A stretch of DNA of 64,000 bases from Phalacrocorax aristotelis (taxonomy: Eukaryota; Chordata; Aves; Suliformes; Phalacrocoracidae): contig NC_134280.1 of assembly GCF_949628215.1 (NCBI RefSeq), forward strand, positions 7,203,795-7,267,794, written 5' to 3'. Both the position numbers and the translations under genes were made by a program. A model generated the notes under the pieces. The model did no database searches. It was not told where the DNA came from and saw only the letters and a list, made by a program, of their open reading frames with translations. Below, one piece after another: positions 49,988-62,300 of the stretch; the first letter of the stretch is position 1, and each line of letters begins with the position of its first letter.

Positions 49988-52900
49988 CTGCAAGAAAAAT
50001 ATTTCAGGAGACAACATTATAAACTGTAATAAGCTCAGAAACATCATCAAAACCCAAACTTCAACAAAAAAATCAACTTCCCACACCAAATATTTAATTT
50101 TGCAACTAGGTGACACCGCAGCGCAGTGACTACTTCCAAGAAAGACCACATGGATCTGCTTGAGTGCTATTATGTGTGTGGTGTGGACACAGAGACTGCC
50201 AGAAATGGGCAGTCAACTGTGCTCTTCCTCTGGAGAGGAAATAAAGCATATTTGTCTCCCATGTCTTCTCACAGCTGACAAAACAAGGAACACCTCACAG
50301 AAAAATTGAAACATGAACCGTCTAGGAGTAGGATATTCTCATTTTTTCTTTGGCACAGTATTGAAGCAGCAATAATTATTCTTGAGAAATACACTTCCTT
50401 ACCAGCCTTCGAGTGATGGAGAACTATGTAGTGTTATTTAAAACATCCTCTGTATTCGCCACAGTGAAGGCACAGAGAAATGGTGGCTACATGGCTTGGA
50501 AAGGAAGGAAGCTACAAATCCTAAGCAGCACCCAAACATTGTTAGTTAAGCTTTTAAATGAAAAGAGGGACTGAGAGAAAGACTGAGACAGTGAGAGACA
50601 ATAAAGTGATCCTGGATGAAAGTGGGCAACAATGCTGTCAGGTCACAGTTGTGACTCTCCGGTTTCCTGCCCTGGTCTGGCAGGGTTTGGGCCAGCTTGC
50701 ACCATTAACGTTTGTAAAGCCTGGGCCAGGTCCATGGTCCTCAGGTACAGCTGTGGACGTTGCAGGACACGTGGATGCCGGCCACTGCTCCCTTTGCATC
50801 CTCCAAGACACATCAACGGCAGCACCTTTCCAAATATTCAGACCAAAGAGCACAACACTAGCTCTGTCAAAGCAGCCCTACCACCCCAGCCCAGGGTGAC
50901 GTCTGCTTTGGAGGAGGGCAGGCATCTCTCCCACCAGTAAAGCCCACCACTAGTGATGCACTGGTGTGGAGCAGAGCTTTGGTACGCTGTTTCTAACAGT
51001 GGCTGGTAACAGCAGCTTTAGACACAGGGCATATTTCCACCTGATGTATTCACTGCAAAAACCTATTTAGGGATTTCCTGAGCTGGAGCGTACGTCCAGA
51101 AAACCACAATTAACACCAAGAGACCCAATCTCCCGCGAACTGTTATGCCATCTTTGAATCCATTTATCTTCCTGGCATGCACAGTCCCCAGCAGTGGTAA
51201 ACTCACAAGGCAATAATGCACTGTGTGAAAAATAAAATCTTTTGTTTATTTTAAACTATCATTTCATCAGATGCCTCCTACTTCTTATATTGTGGGAAAT
51301 AAAAATTCCCTAGCGCCCATTTCTACTCCATTCATGATTTCATAGATCTCTATTGTATTCCCACGTCAAACATCATTTTCCAACTGAATGCCCCTATTCT
51401 ATTTAGTCCTTCCTTGAGCGGAAGCCAGCTCCTCGACCAATCAGCCGCCTTGCCTTTTTTCAGTTTTACTTTATCTTTTTTTTTAAAGAATACAATAAAA
51501 AGCCCTTTCTAATCCCGGCAGAAGTCTGAATAAATATAAGGGCCTATTGATAATCAAAAATAATTCTTTCCCTGCATGGCCACCATACTTCTTCACAATT
51601 ACGTCCGTCAACATTTACAATTTGGAGAGTTTTAAATTACTCTGAGGTAGAGGCCAAATGAAGGCAGTTAAGTAATCCAAGCTCCATTCCTCCCTAAAGC
51701 CTTGTGGATCAAATCTCTGCAACACAGGGTGTTGTGATATATTTTGGATTGTTTAAATAAAAACAAATCAGCTTTTATTTAAGGACAAAATACACGCCAT
51801 ACTCACCACATCAGGTAGGATGTAAAAATCAGGAAAACTACAATGAGGAATCCACCAGCTGAAACTCCGTATACCCACATCTTCAGTTTGCCATCTGTTG
51901 GAAGATGAGGAAAAAGGGCAGAGGGAGAAAAGGGGAGAACAAAAGACTTTATTCTGAAATACACAAATTCTTAAGAGATTAAGGAAAGAGAAAGCACACA
52001 AGCAAAATTAGTAGCATCACTGATGGGAAACACAGAAAGGACTGCCTGGGAATAATCCATAAACCCCATATTTTTGACAGAAAAAAGATTTCTGTAAAAA
52101 TCAATCATTTTAAAGACAAAATCGTAACTTTGGTAAGAGGTGTAGATTTTCCTCAATGAAAACTGAAAAGGAACTCTCCGCCTCAGTTTTCCAAAGCAGT
52201 ATTATTTCGTAACCTCCCCTCTGGCTGAGCTCCTGCAGTTCATTACGGGCAGCCCAGGCTTATGGTGCAGCACAAGACATACAACCTGGCCAGGCTCCTG
52301 CCCGTGGAAAGGAGCGGGGACATGAGATAATCGCAGTACATTTGCTCAGGAGCCCCCGTGGCTGCTCTGGCAAAGGCAATTCAATGTTGAGCTGACCCAG
52401 ATAGAAACGCAGGTAACACCTGATATGTTTAGCCTAAAGAAAAGAGGACTGAGAAGGCATGGGATTGTTCCCCATAAATACTTGGGGGTCAATTGCGGTA
52501 AACACCAGCAAGAACAAGCCACTTAGAGTTGAAAAACGCTTGGGCAACAAATGGGAATAAAATCAGCTTAGAATAAAAACAAGAATATGCTTTGTAATAT
52601 TAAGAGGGATAAAGTTGTGTAAGAGCTTTCTAGCTGGGCCACAGGAGCCGGAGAGAGAACTGGCTCTAAGACAAGCTAATGCTCTTGATAGGGCTGTTTG
52701 GATTGCAAAAACAGGGGACCCACTCTGCGACCCTTGCAGGAACCCCTCCACGTACATGTGAGCTTGAGTGTGTTGAAACATTTCCTTCTGATAGAAAGTC
52801 TCAAAACACATTATTTGGACAGGTCCTTAACTACAAGCTTTGCATTAATAATACTAATTTTTAAAAAAGCAATATTTCTGTTCCTTGCACTGTTCTGGCT

Positions 52901-55900
52901 GTACAGCTTTCCTTGTGGGGAGAAGCGATGGTATTTTTCCCATGCAGCAGTAGCCTGAGCTGATTCACATCAACAGAGCTGTTACTGCATACTGGAGGCA
53001 GGAATATGAACCTGCGCCGTACCCACAGACATGGTTTGACAGAGGCCATTTCAAACTCAGTCATGCGAGCGGGTGTTCCTTCACAGGACAATCACTGAGC
53101 CTCTTCTACATTTTACGTTTGAATGATGAATTTTTTCAAAGGGAAACATATTTAATCAGATCCCATTCTTTCTCTTTTTTCTTCCAGGCTTTGTGGAAGG
53201 GCTGAGTACCTCTTACAGATTTTCTCTTCTCCTCAAAACACTTACAGCCTATCTCCCGTGTGAGAAGAGCTCTGTTCATCAGGTCTGGGTTGTTTTTTTT
53301 TTTTCTGAAGTCTGGGTATGAAATTTGTCACCTGCTCAACTGGAGATGGCCAAGAAACATTTAGCAGTCCTGCAAAGGGCCTGTCACAGCCACAAAGAGG
53401 CATCCCACCATGTCTGCTATGAAGGCAGCTGTGCTCTCCATCCAACATAAAGGCATTGGACCGTGTCATCCTACAATTTAAACAGTGCTATTTAAATTGC
53501 TTCTCAACTTGAAAAAAGTTTCTGTACCTGAACTCTGGCCTCCCAGAGTGTGGTAAAGAAAGGAAAAACACAGCCTGATTTGAAATCAGTTCTGTGCACT
53601 CCTGCAGAGCATTTAAAAGAACAAAAACATCAGCCTCATTAAATTGTAATAAAATTTGTGTTCCAAACTGTAAATGGGAAGGGAAATCACAATTAACTGG
53701 AGAAAGGCATGCACACTTTTCCTGACAGATATAAGTCCTTAGATGTTCGCAAATATCAAGGACTACGGTACTGAAGGGTGGTAAATGCCATCCATACAAG
53801 GAGCATTCACCATAGACCTGCTACCAAGAGCATAACTGGTAGGTAACAGCGGTTTCCTGGCTCAGCTAGCAGTAATTATTGCAAACCCCTAGACTAGTAA
53901 GCCTGAGAGCCTGTTTAAGGGAGCAATTACATATTTTGTCAAGAAGTTAGACAAAGGGGAGTGATTTGAAGTGCAGCAGCCTTGAGCTGGGGACTGAAGG
54001 GCACATACAGACTGAAGAGTTACCTGCAGGATGCCACGGGGTTGGTGATGTGCTTAGTGCACACGGAGCACGTTTATTCCTTTCCCATATATTGTTTCTA
54101 TAACATTTCTGCCCTAAAATTAAATAACACCATGTTCTGTAAAAGCTCCTTAGTCCCTATTTCTGTCATGTAGTCCCTGGGGGAGAACCGGCTCACAGAT
54201 GCTGCACTGAGGTCAAGCCCACCAGAAGCTTTCAGGGCTGCAGCCTTGAATGCTGATTTTAAAAGAGAGGATTGCAGCATCCACCTACACCTCTCTCCCT
54301 TTTTCTAACCCTGTGAAGGTACCAGCTGAACAGATGACACCTAAGTAAGACATCCTACACAGGGCCATGGATGCTGACAAAAAGGCAATTAACCCCAAAC
54401 CTGTGACTCAGACTGCTGGTGAACCGCGTGGGCTTCTGGATGTTGGGTTTGATCGAAAACCAGCCAACTTTAAAAGGCTTTGGACCAGCTCGATGAGCTC
54501 GGAGACTGTCAACGCAAAGGTTAACTACTGTATGCAAATCAAATATGTAAATGTAACATTCAAAGTGTGATCACATATATCAGACAAAATTATGGCTCCC
54601 TGAAGCCCATAACAGAACCTTTCGTTACATGTTTTCTAAAGTCTTGCGTTCATTACAAACTAATAGGAAACAAATGGAATGCCAGGTAACAGAAGAGGGG
54701 GAAGACTGCACTGCCAGTGTTTTAGAATATGGGGAGAACTAATGCGTGTCAGTAAAACTTAATGCGCCTGACATCTTCGTCTCCAATTTTAAAGTCCTAT
54801 TTGCACTTTAGAAATTTATTTTGAATAAATTAATCTTGCAAAATAACAGTCAAAATGGTAATCAGCTATTACAGCTACAGCATCAGTCCTGTGGACCAGT
54901 CTGGGCACATCCAGTACGCAGTTCCAACTGGGAAGCATTTTATGATGTGGATGTCAAAAGATCCACTTGGGATGCACTGCTTGGGTGTAGCAGCTTGCCT
55001 GCTTTTTGTGGGGCATTTGGTAATGCCTTAACTCCAACAGTTTAAACTCTACATTTTCTATGCTGGTTTTTTCATATACTTTTGAAATATGGCAAGAAAC
55101 AAGCAATTTTTCTTTAATGAAATCTTAAGTACTTTCTGCTCTGAATCTTCTGAAGCGCTACTGATCAATATCTTTCCTGGTCCAAACATATTACTTCTAG
55201 AAACATCATCTGATAATCGTTCTAAGCATCCCCCCAAATCACATATGAGTATACTTTTGCAAAATATTATTGCTTCATTCTGTCTTTGCTATCTCTCAAC
55301 ATAAGAGATTATGATTACTCTGTATAGGCGCAAAGGAATGAAAGGGGGCATGTGAGTTAGAAACTGGGAGGCTGCTCTGCAGCTCCCAGACACAATCTCT
55401 GATGTTATAATCTACAAAGCTTGTACCTTTCTTCAGAAACGTTGTAAAGACAATTTATTCCATTCATATTTAAGTTTTTCACCTGGATTAAAAGGTTGAA
55501 TAGACCATCCTTTGAAAATGTCATGCATTTTTGAGTTGACAGGTTTATTTTTTCCAGCAATGGTCTTAACATCAGCTTTCTTATCTTCTAAACCTGGTAC
55601 CTTCATGCAGTAATCCAGGAAACCATTTGATCTCATTATTTCTGTATATCCTCGCTCACAACCGCAGACTCCTCTCTAGGTGATAAAAGGGAATTCAGTA
55701 TTAAACCAAACAGTATCCTTCGCAGAACAGGGCAAATTGTAGGCAGACTATGAAGAAACTGCAGGGTATATCCTGCACACGCAACTTCACGACCACCAAA
55801 CCAAACAAGCCAGGAACCAGAGCCCACAAACCCATTCCAGTTCAAAAAGCCCAAATATATTTGGGTATTGGTTGAAAAGAGTCAGTAATTATGGAGAATC

Positions 55901-58900
55901 CCAACATACAAACATTTTCATCCTAACAGGCTTAATAACTGGCATCTGTGGCTTGATCCAAACTCCTCAATAATGTTTTTCCCACTGACCCTGCTGGGCA
56001 TTGGAAGAGACAAACAAGAAACAACCCCACTTCAGACCCAAACCCTCCCAGCGTATTTCCACTCCAGTATTTCACAGGGCTATCTGAAATGAAGCTTGCT
56101 TTCTTACAGCCAAATATCTGCTGCCCTGGATCAGTCTAAGCAGTTTCTTCAAGAGGTTTCTTAGAAGTCTGTGGTTTGCTAAATAGATACTCAATTTTCT
56201 GGATTTCTATTTTAAAACAGCTTTTTTAGATTGTTTGTCTTTGCTAATTATCTTGTAATTACAATGCCTGTGTGAGAGTCTGACACCCTCAGTTACAATC
56301 CGAACAGGCAATTGATTTACAATCTCTGTGATAATTAAACTCTTGACACCAGTTTTGTTGCCACGACATCCTCCACTTGTTGCCACACATGATCCTGAGC
56401 TTTTTTGGACAAAAGATGAAGTCACAAATTTTTTACAGCTAACAGATTCATGCTTACCCATCATTTTTCTGTTCCTGTGGGCTCTGAGCACTCTCATGGC
56501 CACCCTCCCAGCCACATTCAATTGCCCATGAGCTAGTTTCCAATGGTAATTCCTCCCACCAGACACTCATCTGAAGCTGAGAGTTCTGGAGGCTATTTTC
56601 AAAATATGAATATTTAAACCCCAACCACCCCTGGCTACTTTAAGGGTCCTTGGTTTTATACTCCATCACAGTACTGACACAGATAAGGCATTTGGGGAAG
56701 CTCTTGCTGTGGAGTTCGGTACTGCAGGAAGGTGCATTTGTAACGTCTTGGGCTCACATTTGCTCAGAGGCAAAGCGGCAGTTTCTCAAAGATTCAGCAG
56801 GTGTGGCAGATGCTCAACATTTCAGGAAAAAAAGGTCAGTTCCACATTTTGCTTCAGGAGATAGTATGGGGACGGTGGGATCACGTGCTACAGCTTCCCT
56901 ACGCTCATAGGGGCTTTCTGAGTCCGTGGAGGAGCAGGAGAGGACATACTCCTTCATCTCCTCTCTTACACAAGTTTACAGTCCATTTTCTAAGAGACAG
57001 TACAATAGCATACCATGAAAATTTAACCAAGAGGTTCCAAAACTCCTCTACTGAATAAAACCAAAATTGTAACACCTCAAAAATACTCCATCACTTGTTT
57101 GTGCAGGTTTGTGGTTTCCTTTCAGACTGAAATTCCCACAACTTCCTCGAGGTGGTACCATGGACACACTAAACGATTTTCTATGTACTGGAATGCATTT
57201 AAGATACAGAAGCTAATTGAATAGATTTTTCCGTGTTAATTTCTCAACCATATTCTGCAGCGAGCAATTACCTGTGTGCAGTAGGAGAATGGCTTTCTGC
57301 ACGCCGGGCTGCAGTGCCGAACTTCTGCAGGTTTCATCCGAAGGGCACACCCTCCTGTAAAAGAAAATACTGAGTGCCTTCAAGGGTATGTTTTAAAACG
57401 TTTTTGACTTGGAACACCAGAGTGTAAGAAGTGCTTCCTTGCTTACTTTATATAGCTAAATACTAGTCTACTGAGCACATTAGCATAATATCTGTAGGCA
57501 TTGCATTAATTAATTTGCCTTAACAAGGCAGGGAATTATTATCATACCCATCTTGTTAATGGAGAACAGAGATATACAGATTTAAGCAATTTGCCACAGG
57601 CCACATAGGAAGTTGGGGACAGAATCAGGAATTAGATGCAGATCTGTGTCCTCATTAATGTCTTATCTACATAAGAAGACATAATCCACATAACGCCTTT
57701 GCCCATCCTCACTTGGGGAAGTCTGTGCTTCTATAGGAATAAAAATATGTTAATTGAGTTCTCAATTACTCGCCAACCTTTGCACACAAAACTTTTGTTG
57801 TTATCTTAACTAGTCATTATAAATAGAACTAGGTAAGAACATCTGCATTTTCATTTCTAGTCTACTCCGTCACCCTGTGCATATTGAGAGAGATCCTATG
57901 GATGTGCAAGTCCTACTGCCTTTGCCAGTCTCTCATGGAGCTTCAAAGTGCTGACCATGAATTTCCCTTCTCATCCTGTGCAGGCAGAATTTGTAGGTCA
58001 CGGCAACAGCAGGAATCTCACAGCTTGAGCAATCTGAGATTCCTGTGTGTTGAATAGAAGAGGTACAGGCACTGGGCTCTCTATCACGTGTGTAATGTTC
58101 TCTTCTGCTCTCCACAGTTACAGGAAGGTTGCACTAACAAACAGCTATGCAAGCCAGCCCAGGAAGCCCTTTTAGTACATGTACACTCATTTCTTCTCGT
58201 GACCAACCCAACAGTAGGGGTAACTCACCCAAATATTCTTCTGAATTGACATGTGTGATGCTGACCTGACAGCAAGGCTGGTGAACACCTTTCCTACACA
58301 CAAATCTGAACAGAAATTCTGGAGGAATTAGGAAGGCTGTCCAACTGCCCTCTGAGCGACTGATGCAAGAGAAGAAAAACCTGGACGGAGACTTCCATTC
58401 ATAGTATGAACGGCATACTTACCAAACATAACATGGTATGGTTATGGATATACATAGCACAGCAATTTCTGGGTACCTGTGACATTTATTCCATCCGAGC
58501 GCTGACACCACACTGTGCGTACATTGTCTCGCCAAAGGCTGGTTTTCCACAGGTAGTCATAACACTTCCCTCCTGCAATATCAATACCAGTTAGTCTTCA
58601 CCTTGCAACAAAACCAGAATAAACTCTGGAATGGGAGGAAGCAGCGCTGTGGCCATGCTACCTGAGCAAGGCCGTGTTTCCATCGCTTGTCCGGAGCAGC
58701 TCTCTTGGTTCTCAGGAGACTGAACGATAAACGCCCTGGATCGGGACTGGCGCCCTGTCGTCTCGAAGCTCCTGCCGTTGATGCAGGTGAGCTCGCAGGA
58801 GCTCCACTCTGACCATTCTGTCAGGTGGCAGTCACCTGCATGTTGAAAGAATAAATCACAGGTTTTCAAAAGGAATCAGCCGTGAAGGATAAGGATAGCC

Positions 58901-59359
58901 TAAGAATACAACAGCTGTAAGAGTGAAATACCCCCAGCTTATCACCCAGCGGTATGCATTGTTCAGATTTTCCACTTCATGGAGAATTTCATTTTCTCAA
59001 AAAAAAGAAAAAAAAGAAAAAAAAAAAAAGAAGTAATTTTCAGGTGATCTAGGAACAGCAGACTGAGCATTTACCTGATCTGCTGAAGTACAAATCAAAT
59101 TCTTACTCGGCGCTTAACAGTACTCAGAGCTATGGGAGCATCTCCATCTCAGACAGCTATCACAGGCAGAAATGCACTGTGACTTTCCATAGGCTTTACC
59201 TGGGCAAGGCACTGAGCACGGTAGCTGCAGCACGCTCTCTTTTGATGGGAGCTCACCACACAACGCATTTTCTACTGGCTTGGATGTAACAGAAACAGAT
59301 GCATCATGCACTACACACGTGAGGTTGCGGACTTGCAATCCATCTCCACACTGTCCATC
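49906..59359 (-). CDS. THSD7B: THSD7B 3' end: last 7 coding exons
   Basis: A large single-pass membrane protein of the thrombospondin type-1 repeat family; only its end is in the window. Exons 59359-59200, 58835-58662, 58572-58477, 57354-57272, 55675-55483, 51894-51807 and 49987-49906 join in phase to 876 nt, or 291 aa and a stop. Seen in order: a TSP1 end (GDGLQVRNLTCVV, then CSVPCPG), another TSP1 (WSEWSSCELTC, GRQSRSRAF, TRPCSGGKC), a cysteine-rich EGF-like part (SYCTQRGVCGCERGY), and a juxtamembrane stretch (HDIFKGWSIQPFNPDG). A helix (VYGVSAGGFLIVVFLIFTSY) and a tail ending PLTLAYDGDIDM follow. The C-terminus is nearly shared by THSD7A and THSD7B. I choose THSD7B because HNMT lies downstream in the same orientation, as in human 2q22. 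The 5' part is outside the window. Confidence 0.9.
51807..51894 (-). CDS. THSD7B: THSD7B exon: transmembrane helix
   Basis: 88 nt, acceptor tcaacag, donor ATGTG|gtgagt. It encodes DGKLKMWVYG, then a hydrophobic run of about 20 residues (SAGGFLIVVFLIFTSYLM), then half of a cysteine codon. This is the single membrane-spanning segment. Confidence 0.95.
52421..52563 (+). mobile_element. Old CR1 LINE fragment in THSD7B intron
   Basis: The stretch atgtttagcctaaagaaaag, followed by aggactgagaaggcatggg, matches the CR1 ORF2 tail encoding LSLEKRRLR, with many changes. It reads plus, antisense to THSD7B. Confidence 0.6.
55483..55675 (-). CDS. THSD7B: THSD7B exon: EGF-like end and juxtamembrane part
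   Basis: 193 nt, acceptor cacctag, donor CCAG|gtgaaa. It encodes RGVCGCERGYTEIMRSNG, LDYCMKVPG and HDIFKGWSIQPFNP. The open frame visible here runs on past the donor, and those extra codons are intron. Confidence 0.95.
57272..57354 (-). CDS. THSD7B: THSD7B exon: cysteine-rich segment
   Basis: 83 nt, acceptor ttttacag, donor CACAG|gtaatt. It encodes GGCALRMKPAEVRHCSPAC, then RKPFSYCTQ, ending in phase 0. Confidence 0.92.
57535..57652 (+). repeat. Ancient L2/MIR-type repeat relic in THSD7B intron
   Basis: The words acccatcttgttaatggaga, then gcaatttgccacaggccaca, then gacagaatcaggaattag resemble, in order, the shared L2/MIR 3' region (cccattttacagatgagg, cttgcccaaggtcacac, gcagagctgggattcga). 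Three collinear matches make this better than the other relics. Confidence 0.5.
58477..58572 (-). CDS. THSD7B: THSD7B exon: TSP1 end and linker
   Basis: 96 nt, phase 1 to 1, acceptor attgcag, donor ACAG|gtaccc. It encodes GGKCYDYLWKTSLW, then RTVWCQRSDGINVTG, including an N-V-T glycosylation sequon. It was too short to show as a start-to-stop frame. Confidence 0.93.
58662..58835 (-). CDS. THSD7B: THSD7B exon: TSP1 repeat start
   Basis: 174 nt, phase 1 to 1, acceptor catgcag, donor TCAG|gtagca. It encodes DCHLTEWSEWSSCELTC, GRSFETTGRQSRSRAF and METRPCSG. This carries the Trp-rich strand and Arg ladder of a TSP1 repeat. Confidence 0.96.
58999..59033 (+). repeat. A-rich purine tract
   Basis: 35 bp of A with three or four single G interruptions, located between two THSD7B exons. 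On the coding strand it is a polypyrimidine tract, but it is 164 bp beyond the exon acceptor at 58835. Confidence 0.85.
59200..59359 (-). CDS. THSD7B: THSD7B exon: TSP1 repeat end (first seen)
   Basis: 160 nt, acceptor tttgtag, donor CCAG|gtaaag. It encodes DGQCGDGLQVRNLTCVV, then ALCGELP and CSVPCPG, the second half of a TSP1 repeat with the CG..L..R pattern and terminal PCPG. The upstream partner exon lies past the right edge or in unrecognised sequence. Confidence 0.93.
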
Positions 59360-62300
59360 CTACAAAATGAGAGAAGGGAAAAGAGACACACATCGCTGAT
59401 GTTAGCACATGACAGAAGAAATACGGTTGATTCCACCTAAAAAGACTTCAAAGATACAAATCTGGGCTTTGAACTACAATAGTGTTGCCAGTTATAGGAA
59501 GACAGACGGAGATCTCTTTACACATCACTGCAGAAGCACAGAGGTAGGGGCAGAGCCACACAGAAAAGTGTGTTGTAACCAAAGCAGGAGAAGAGGCGGG
59601 TACCGTAAAAGACGAATACTGTCTTTGGGGTCAGCCCTTCACTAGACTGTTCACTAGAGCTAGTGTATTTACTGATTCTTAAGAAATGCCCAGTTACATG
59701 AACACAGCAATTTTTGGCTTCTCTAGTGAAATCTGGAATGTGACAGTCTTTGGACAGTTCAAGAGCAGAGCCTGCCCATAAGGAATGGATATTTCCACAC
59801 ACCTCCTTTGATGATACAGCCCAGTAGGAGCATTTACATTATTTAAACCTTCCAACAGCAAAAATCCTCTGGCACACTTAATTAAACTGCAAGGATTACT
59901 GTGCACTAGGCTGTTTGTGTATTTTCTTAAAGGGAGCTATTGGCTCTGCAGTGGACAGAGATCACCAACTCATGTCGCATACTCTATCAAAACATCATGC
60001 AAACTTGGGCACCGCTTGTTAGCACCGAACCCCATTTGAACAAGCAATGGGAGGCTCCATCTGAGCCACTCAACACTTGTCAGCCCAATTCTGAAATACT
60101 TAGTCATACACCAAACCACTTGCTGAAGGGGACTTCCTTTACCAGAAAAATCAACATTATTTGGCTGAAGTGATGACCAAGGGCTGAGGATGCTCTAAGA
60201 GCTGAAGCACTGAGGGTATTTCTAGAGCCTGGAATTGATTCACTCTCATCTGAAAAACAGAGCTGCAATGACGTTTGGGGTGCACACATTAAACCTGCAT
60301 GATGCTTTATGAACATGCACCTGAAGCCCTGCGGAAATGTTGCTTCACAAAACTAAGTAAATAAAAGCCAAGAAGAAGGATGAAACATTGCTTTTACATA
60401 ACCAAGGGAAGTGCTCCTTTGGATCACTTGGCAGTGGATTCTTTTAAAATAAATGGATTTCATCTGCAGAACAGAATGGCTCCTACCAGGTGCATTCATT
60501 CTGCAGTGGGCTTGCTAGCAGGAATGGCTTTCCTGCATACACCTGGTAGCTTTTTCACTCTCTCCATCCTTCAGTTGCAGACCCACAATAAAATGGAAAT
60601 AAGAGCATAAGTAGCTGGATTTAGAGCAGTAGCTAATCAAAAGCATCTTAGAGAAGCATTAGATTTACTCTATGCAGCCAGATTTCAAGTTTTTAACACC
60701 ATGTTTCACTTTAGTCAGTATGTAACTTACTGTTCTAAATTACTGTTTCACCACTGAAACTTCTATTGTGGTCTGAGATTAATGGTGTGCAAATAACTTA
60801 TGCAGCTGCCAATTGGGTTAGAGCTCTTAGAAATGGCTGGTGGAAACAGAAGACAATGTGGAGAAAATTCTCAAGGGAATTGGGCACTAATCAAACTGCA
60901 ATGTATTTCCAGCTCAAAGTGGCTCAGGGAATGCCTAAAGATCACTGGAAAGGCCAAAAAAAGTTTTTAAATTATACTTATTCTTGTATAAACAATATAA
61001 AGCTATTTATATATGTATTGATATATAAATAGTTGTATGAATACCAAGATATAAATATAAAAAAAACAGGTAAAAAGAATACATTTTTTGGTAAGGCAGT
61101 CTCCACCACAAAAGTCCACATGCAACATTCTTCATTCCCCTATCATGCAATATTAGAAATACCTTCATCTTTTCCAATGTTTAGAATAAAAACTGTCTAG
61201 AAACCATGGACTTTCAAACAATCCCAAAGATAAAGGTTCGCTTTTTAACAGTGGCTTCCATTTGCTTGCTTTCTTTCAAGACCACCAAGGTGTTTTTACA
61301 ATCAACTGAACACACTTAAAAGGTAAAATGTCATCCTGTCATTTATAAAGGGAGATGTTTTTTGGTATATTTGGCAAGGTCATAAGCAACGCAGGAGCAC
61401 TGCATTAACTTCCTTATCATCTTAAAAATTATTCATGTCCCCAAAATTATACATTTGAAGATCTAATTAATAGGTGTGGAGTCAGTGGAAGTTTGCTGCA
61501 GTAATGGCACACTGAGGATGCAGGGAGTAGCTGCTAGTCACAGGAGAACTGCCAAGGAGATGATCACATATTCAAAGCTCAGGGAATCAGATTTGTATTG
61601 TAAATGCTCTTCTTTGGAAGATGTGATCACCTGAGGTTTGCCTAGAACCAGGATTTGCCTCTTGAGTCACAAGCTCCTGGCAGGAAATACGCGGGGATTT
61701 GACTTCCAGGGGGCATTACCCACCTTTGGCTGCAAAAATTTCTACACTGACCCTATGGAGGATGCAGAACCCACTCTGGGTCCCCTAAATACAGCCTGGA
61801 GGTATGGGTCCCTCCAGGAGGCACCTTCACGGAGCCTCTGCCTCTCACTCCCCTCGCCCCAACCGACCACTGGTAAAATAAGGAGAAGGTTTACACCAGG
61901 ACTGTGTTTTGACATCCAGGTATCTTCTGAACTGACTGACGTACTGACACCATCTGCCCAAACCTCTCACATCACCCTCCAATACTTTCCACTCATAACA
62001 TACTAATAAGACAAGAGATAACTGTGCTAATGAGATGCTTTGCCCAGATGTATCTTTAAGAAAAGTTTTCCCTTTTCAGGTTTTACTGGGGTTCATGTGT
62101 GTTCACAATTATTTTAGGTAAAGAGTTGACTGGGCAATGCTTTCACAGGTTGATGAGCATTTAATCAGGTAAAAGTTTTCTCTAATGAGGAAGCGTTGCG
62201 TGATCACATTTAAGGGAGTGCTTTTAAAACATGTTAGAAAGGAAGGGTTCTTAGTCTTAGGAATGTTAGGCAGCTAGTGCTTGATAGCATCTAGCTACTT

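Noticed and set aside
55433-55636. 67-aa frame ending KLKYEWNKLSLQRF as a THSD7 C-terminus
   Set aside because: The GT donor at 55482-55481 ends the exon at NP-D. The membrane exon at 51.8 kb follows in phase.
49906-59359. THSD7A as the identity
   Set aside because: The C-terminal sequence alone allows it, but the HNMT neighbour and shared orientation favour THSD7B.
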